Shown: positions 59,620-64,000 of the stretch, piece by piece
Position numbering within the stretch: the stretch's first letter is position 1
Layout: the number at the start of each line of letters is the position of its first letter
From: Gnetum montanum
Lineage: Eukaryota; Streptophyta; Gnetopsida; Gnetales; Gnetaceae
Assembly: GCA_015680685.1 (NCBI GenBank)
Contig: MNCI01002829.1
Span: 53,448 to 117,447, forward strand
Direction of reading: 5' to 3'
Length of the DNA: 64,000 nt
The notes under the pieces: model-generated
The model's input: the letters and a program-made list of their open reading frames with translations, nothing else
What the model was told of the DNA's origin: nothing
Databases searched by the model: none
Position numbers and translations under genes: made by a program

Positions 59620-60430
59620 TAGTTTATGTATAAAATTATTAAAGTGGGGAGGATTTCCTATTCATAAAGAAATTTAGTATAGATTAAATTTAGCAATGGA
59701 TTAAGGATTAGATCACTTTTGGAAAATTAGTTAAGGTTATCTTGTTATATTAAAAGGGGGAGAAATAATTTCAATAATTATTGAATGATTGCTGTGAGTA
59801 ATATATTTGCTAAGTTGTTGGGTACTTTGCTGGAAAAGAGAATCAATTCGTGGGCTAATGTTAACAAGGTCAAGGCAAGGTGTTAAGCAAGTTTTAGACA
59901 AGCTTACTCCACTATTGATCACTTAAGTACGAATTTATGAATTGAAAGTTCAATCATTCTTTCAATTTATGTTGGTGGAATCAATCTAATCCATTTCTGC
60001 TTGAAATGATAGGGGGCTTCTCATGCTACATCCATTTTTGGAGATCAATTCTGGGCTACTAGAACACAAAAATCAACAATAGAGAAAGCCATCCAACTTG
60101 TCAAACAAGGATGAAAGTTGATAATTTATATGCAAAATTATTAAAGGGGGCAAGATCTACTATTCGTCAATAAATTTTGGCACATATTAAATTCAACAAT
60201 GGATCAAGGATTAGATCATTTATGGAAAATTGATTAAGGCTATCTTGTTATATAAAAAGGCGGAGAAAAATAATTTGAACAATTATCAAATGATTGTTGT
60301 GAGTAATATTTTTGTCAAATTGTTCAACACTTTACTTGAAAAGTGAATCAATTCTTGGGTTGAAGTTAGCCAAGTTAAGCAATGTGCTAAGTAAGTTTTA
60401 GACAAAATCACTTCACTCTTGATTACTTAG
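59620..60430. repeat. Diverged direct repeat within LINE H
   Basis: Segments about 59620-59925 and 60125-60430 share TTAAGGATTAGATCA-like, GGTTATCTTGTTATATNAAAAGG-like and GTGAGTAATAT blocks in the same order. About 200 bp lie between the copies. The second copy continues into the RT domain. Confidence 0.75.
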
Positions 60431-61074
60431 TGGCTCTCAAACATTGCATGGAGTTTGCGAAAAATCCTAGAAAACAAGTTTTCATTTGTTTTAGTGATGT
60501 TGCAAAAGCATATGATTCAATGGTTTGTACAAATTTATGATTACATGTGTAAAAAATTGGCTTTTCTTTTGAATTGGTTACAGCAACTCAAAGATTGTTT
60601 GAGAAAGTGATTATTGAAATTACATATAGTAATGCAAAGAAAAATTTTTAATTCCATGGCAACATTGAAGTTAAGGTTGTCCACTTTCTCAAACTCTTTT
60701 TGGTATCTTTATTGATGAAATTCAGGAATGGTTATGTAATAGAGAAGATTGCCATGCTATCAAAATTGGATCCCATGCAGTAAATCTTTTTTTGTTTGTA
60801 GATGATGCTACCTTGATCTCCACTGTTGCTGGAGGTATGCAAAATATGTTGCAAATTTTAGAAAAGTATTGTTGCTCATTTGGTCTTCAAGTGAATGTGG
60901 ATAAAATCAAATTAATGATCTTGGGTACAATAAATACTTGTTATAACTTGTATTTTGAAGGTACCAATATGAAAATAGTACATTCATTTAAATATTTGGG
61001 TCTCATTTACATGAACAATTACAAGTAGAGGAAGTGCATCAAAGAAAGAATATCATGAGGCTTCAAGGCTTTAT

Positions 61075-62285
61075 ATCATCATCATCATCATCATCCTAGC
61101 CTTGTTCCAAGAAAATGGGGTTGGCTACATGAGTTCCTTTTTCCCATTTGCCTTTATGTAAGGCTAAATCTTTGTTTATTTGCAATTTCTTCAAATCATT
61201 TTCAATCATTTTTTCTCATATCTTCTTTGGTTTTCATTTTAGCAGCTTTCCTGAAACAATGTAGTAACCTTTGTTTATAGGTTCATTGTTTGATCATTTG
61301 CCCATGTCCAAACCATTTGAGCCTCTATTCTTGTAGCTTATTTGAAATTGAAGTCATTTCAAGTCTTCCTTTGATGTATGTATTATACAGTTTATCTCTT
61401 CTAGTAACATTCAACATCTATCGAAGCATTCTCATTTCTACCACATTGATTTATTGTTCATGCCTCTTTTGTACTACCCAACATTTAGCACAATAAAATA
61501 TAGCAAGCCTAATTACTATCTTGTAAAATTTCCTTGGTATTTTTTTACCATATAAAACACCACTAGCTTGTCTCCATTTTGACCATCCTACCTTAATTCT
61601 ATTTTTGAAATTTTTATTAATTTCACAATTTGATTGGAGGATTGATCCTAGGTAGCAAAATTGTTTACAACAAGGGACTTTTTTGCCTTGAATTATCATG
61701 CCTATTTTACCACTATTTATGCTATTATTAAAATTGCATTTCACATATTCTGTCTTACTTTTGCTAATTTTTTAGCCTTCTAATTCTAGAGCATGTCTCC
61801 ACTTCTTTATTTTAGTAGCAATATTTTCTTAAGTTGCATCCACCAACATAATATCATCTACAAATAATATACACCAAGGGATTTCATCTTGTATTTCTTT
61901 TGTTAATTCATCCATAATAATGGCAAATAAGTACAAGCTAAGTGCACATCCTTGATGTAGACCTATTGTGACTAAAAAATTAAATTTTATTCCACAAGTT
62001 CTAATTTTAGTGATAACTCTTTCATACATATCTTGAATCATCTTGATATATTTATTAGGGATGTTTTTCCATTGCAAGGCCTACTAAATAACATCTCTAG
62101 GTATTCTGTCATATACTTTTTCCAAGTCAATGAAGATCATATATAAATTTTTTCTATCTTTTGAATTTCTCCATGAATTGTTGTATCAAGATAATAGTCT
62201 CAATAGTAGATCTCCTTGGTATAAATCCAAATTGATTTTTTGATACTATTGATTCAAGTCTAAGATGTTGCTTTACGACTCTCTC
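61075..62285 (-). mobile_element. RTE-2: RTE-clade LINE inserted in LINE H
   Basis: On the minus strand the RT segment (62285-61829) has LHQGCALSLYLFAIIMDELT and FVDDIMLVD. The C-terminal part (61744-61451) has YLGSILQ and GWSKWRQASGVLYGKKIPRKFY. The 3' end is a (GAT)n run (61075-61096 as ATC). It is 5' truncated at about 62285. AAGGCT occurs on both sides (61065-61070 and 62288-62293), a possible target duplication. The frame has stops. Confidence 0.88.
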
Positions 62286-63183
62286 CTAAGGCTATGTATG
62301 CTTTCAAAAAAAATGCAAGGTCTTAGAACTCTAGTCTTGGAAGATTAGAAAACAAAATTTTCAAACTATCATCTATCTTATATTATTGTATGGATGTACT
62401 GTTTGGGGACCTGAACTTAGTGTAAAACTTTGGAAAGATATTAAAAGATTATTAAAAAAAAAACCTTTTCTTTTAGATGAGTTAAAAGAGAAGATGCAAA
62501 CACCTTACTCAATGTTATTATGTGAATGTTATTTATTACCTTTAAAAATAAAAGCCTTGTGTCAATTCATTGTATATACTCATAGCGTGCATATCTCAAG
62601 GTAAGATAAATTTTCTAAAGTAGTTCTTGAGGATTCATGATAATGTAGTTAGTATTTTGAGATGATGCAATGGTTGAAAAAATGAAATATTTCTTGGGAG
62701 GAAGTGTAGAAAAATTCTAAGCAGATTTGTTAGTTAGTTAAGTAGAAGATTTTAGCACAATTGTGATCTAATGTATAAGGCAAAGAACAATTTTATTTAT
62801 ATCACATTAGATGTACTAAACTAAATGTAAACACTCAATATCTCTTAATTCCTATTCAAATCAAGCTTCAAAGTGTCATTCACATTCTTTGCTTAAGTTT
62901 GCATCATCTTAGAATTAAAAGTGAAAGATGGAATCAACTCCCCAAAGAAGAGTTCACTTGTAGGTTGTGCTGGTCTGAAGCCCTTGCAGATGAGTTTTAT
63001 GTGTTTCTTTTCTATGCAATGACTACCTATTTGAGACAACGTTATAATATTGCAACCAAAAATTTATATGAATTCTTTTTGGTACCCCCATTAATGCTTT
63101 GTCAATTTGCAAAGTTTGCCTTTATTTTTCATTCCCTTACATATCTTTTACAACTACATTTAACAAGAAAGACAAGAGCATAG

Positions 63184-64000
63184 ACCCAAATCCTTTGTCA
63201 CCTCCCTTAGGCCTATTGGCCTCCTAAACTCCTAACTCCATTACCTACACACAAATGGATTAGTACAAGACTAAGTGAGAGTCATTACATATCCCCTACA
63301 AATGGAAAGCATGATGTTATGCTAGACGAGAGGTGTAGGATATGTTGAGATACTTGTAACATGATTAGCACATCTCATTCAAAACACAAAGCATATCATA
63401 TCACACAATCATAGCCATGTCCAAAGCAACATCTACAAGACAACAATCATTTATCAAACATCTATACTACTATCCATCAACATGATAATCCAAGCATCAC
63501 ACATAGCCTATCATAATAGCATATCATATCTATGCATTATATAGCAAATCCACATACCTATACATAACTAGGGTGTAATCATAGCAATTAAAACCAACAT
63601 GTACAAAGATACATAACATGGACAACTAATGGCCCCAAAGGATCGCAATCCCACCATGCATAAGTCAACACATTCACACTTAGTGTAAACATGATATTAT
63701 TAACATAAGTATTCAAATTACTATTAATGCTTACATGTCTTTTATTAGTTTTCCATTAATTAATCCACTACCAATGCTAGTGTCTGCTGCCTCATCTATA
63801 GCCCCAAGCCACTTATCTTCTAGAGGGTAGATTTGTGTATGTACCAATGCCCCAAGATTTCATATTGGTCATAAGCTTGGTTTATACCCTCCCAACAGGA
63901 TGAGGCTTGAGACAAGAGCCTCGCTAATGCATCCTAGTGGGAATCATACCAACTCCTCTAGGGTGCCTCATCACCAATCGATCCACGTCCTCATTTCTGT
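63184..64000. other. Unrecognised terminal region
   Basis: No ORF of note, no LTR terminus, no RNA gene seen. The last 220 bases are less AT-rich than their surroundings, but nothing could be assigned. Confidence 0.5.

Larger units (their letters stand above)
59620..63183 (+). mobile_element. H: degraded LINE, interrupted by RTE-2
   Basis: Plus-strand RT fragments: NNYQMIVVSNIFVKLFNTLL (near 60270-60340), VFICFSDVAKAYDSM (near 60478-60525), the catalytic FVDDATLIS (60797-60825) and FGLQVNVDKIKLM (60880-60920). After RTE-2 the post-RT region continues with YGCTVWGPEL (62387-62415) and a Cys-containing tail RLCWSEALADE (62960-62995) that resembles the CX2C...H LINE C-terminus. Stops and frameshifts are frequent. 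The clade is not certain; it is neither the L1-like nor the RTE element above. The upstream part contains an internal duplication. Confidence 0.8.

Overview
The window is nuclear DNA from a seed plant with a large, repeat-rich genome. The evidence is a spliced eukaryotic cyanase gene with plant-type GT-AG introns, Ty3/Gypsy and Ty1/Copia LTR retrotransposons primed by tRNA, and plant L1-like and RTE-clade LINEs. Very long introns packed with LINEs and old, heavily mutated Gypsy elements suggest a gymnosperm-like genome, but that is inference. There are two assembly gaps (N, 11545-11968 and 43848-44133). All percentages and alignments here are by eye.

Bases 1-48790 are a nest of LTR retrotransposons. 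I name them by letter. Z: the 3' end of a plus-strand Gypsy (1-1565). A: a complete but dead Copia (minus, 2432-7279, TSD GGATG). B: a complete but dead Gypsy (minus, 9650-19322, TSD TTTTC). C: an older minus-strand Gypsy relative (1566-21839) into which Z, A and B inserted; it keeps 5' LTR, gag and the post-pol region but no recognisable pol. D: a plus-strand Gypsy (23372-47303, TSD TCTAT) carrying a large extra ORF after pol. E: a plus-strand Gypsy (35892-46720, TSD ATGAC) inserted in the 3' LTR of D. F: a solo LTR (45430-46372, TSD GTTAT) inserted in the 3' LTR of E. G: an old minus-strand reading frame split by D. A Copia-type LTR with its primer-binding site lies at 48219-48790. All Gypsy members share termini (TGATGA/TGATAA...CATCA), a similar primer site, a Gag zinc-finger-like motif and a post-pol T-rich tract, so they form one Athila/Tat-like group of diverged subfamilies.

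Bases 49814-58864 hold the only intact host gene recognised: cyanase (CYN), four coding exons, 160 residues, with all three catalytic residues present. Intron 2 is about 7.7 kb and contains an RTE fragment, a degraded L1-like LINE and a 43-bp minisatellite. Downstream, 59600-63183 is a plus-strand LINE (H) with an internal duplication, itself broken by a minus-strand RTE. The last 0.8 kb is unrecognised.

The observations most worth following are: an LTR core that is constant across subfamilies while each has its own short-word array upstream of the TATA box; the same in-frame stop at one integrase codon in B, D and E; a post-pol ORF whose ATG sits directly behind a splice-acceptor-like AG in several subfamilies; the pol-less element C with an unknown ORF; and the G reading frame, which reads in frame across the empty D insertion site.
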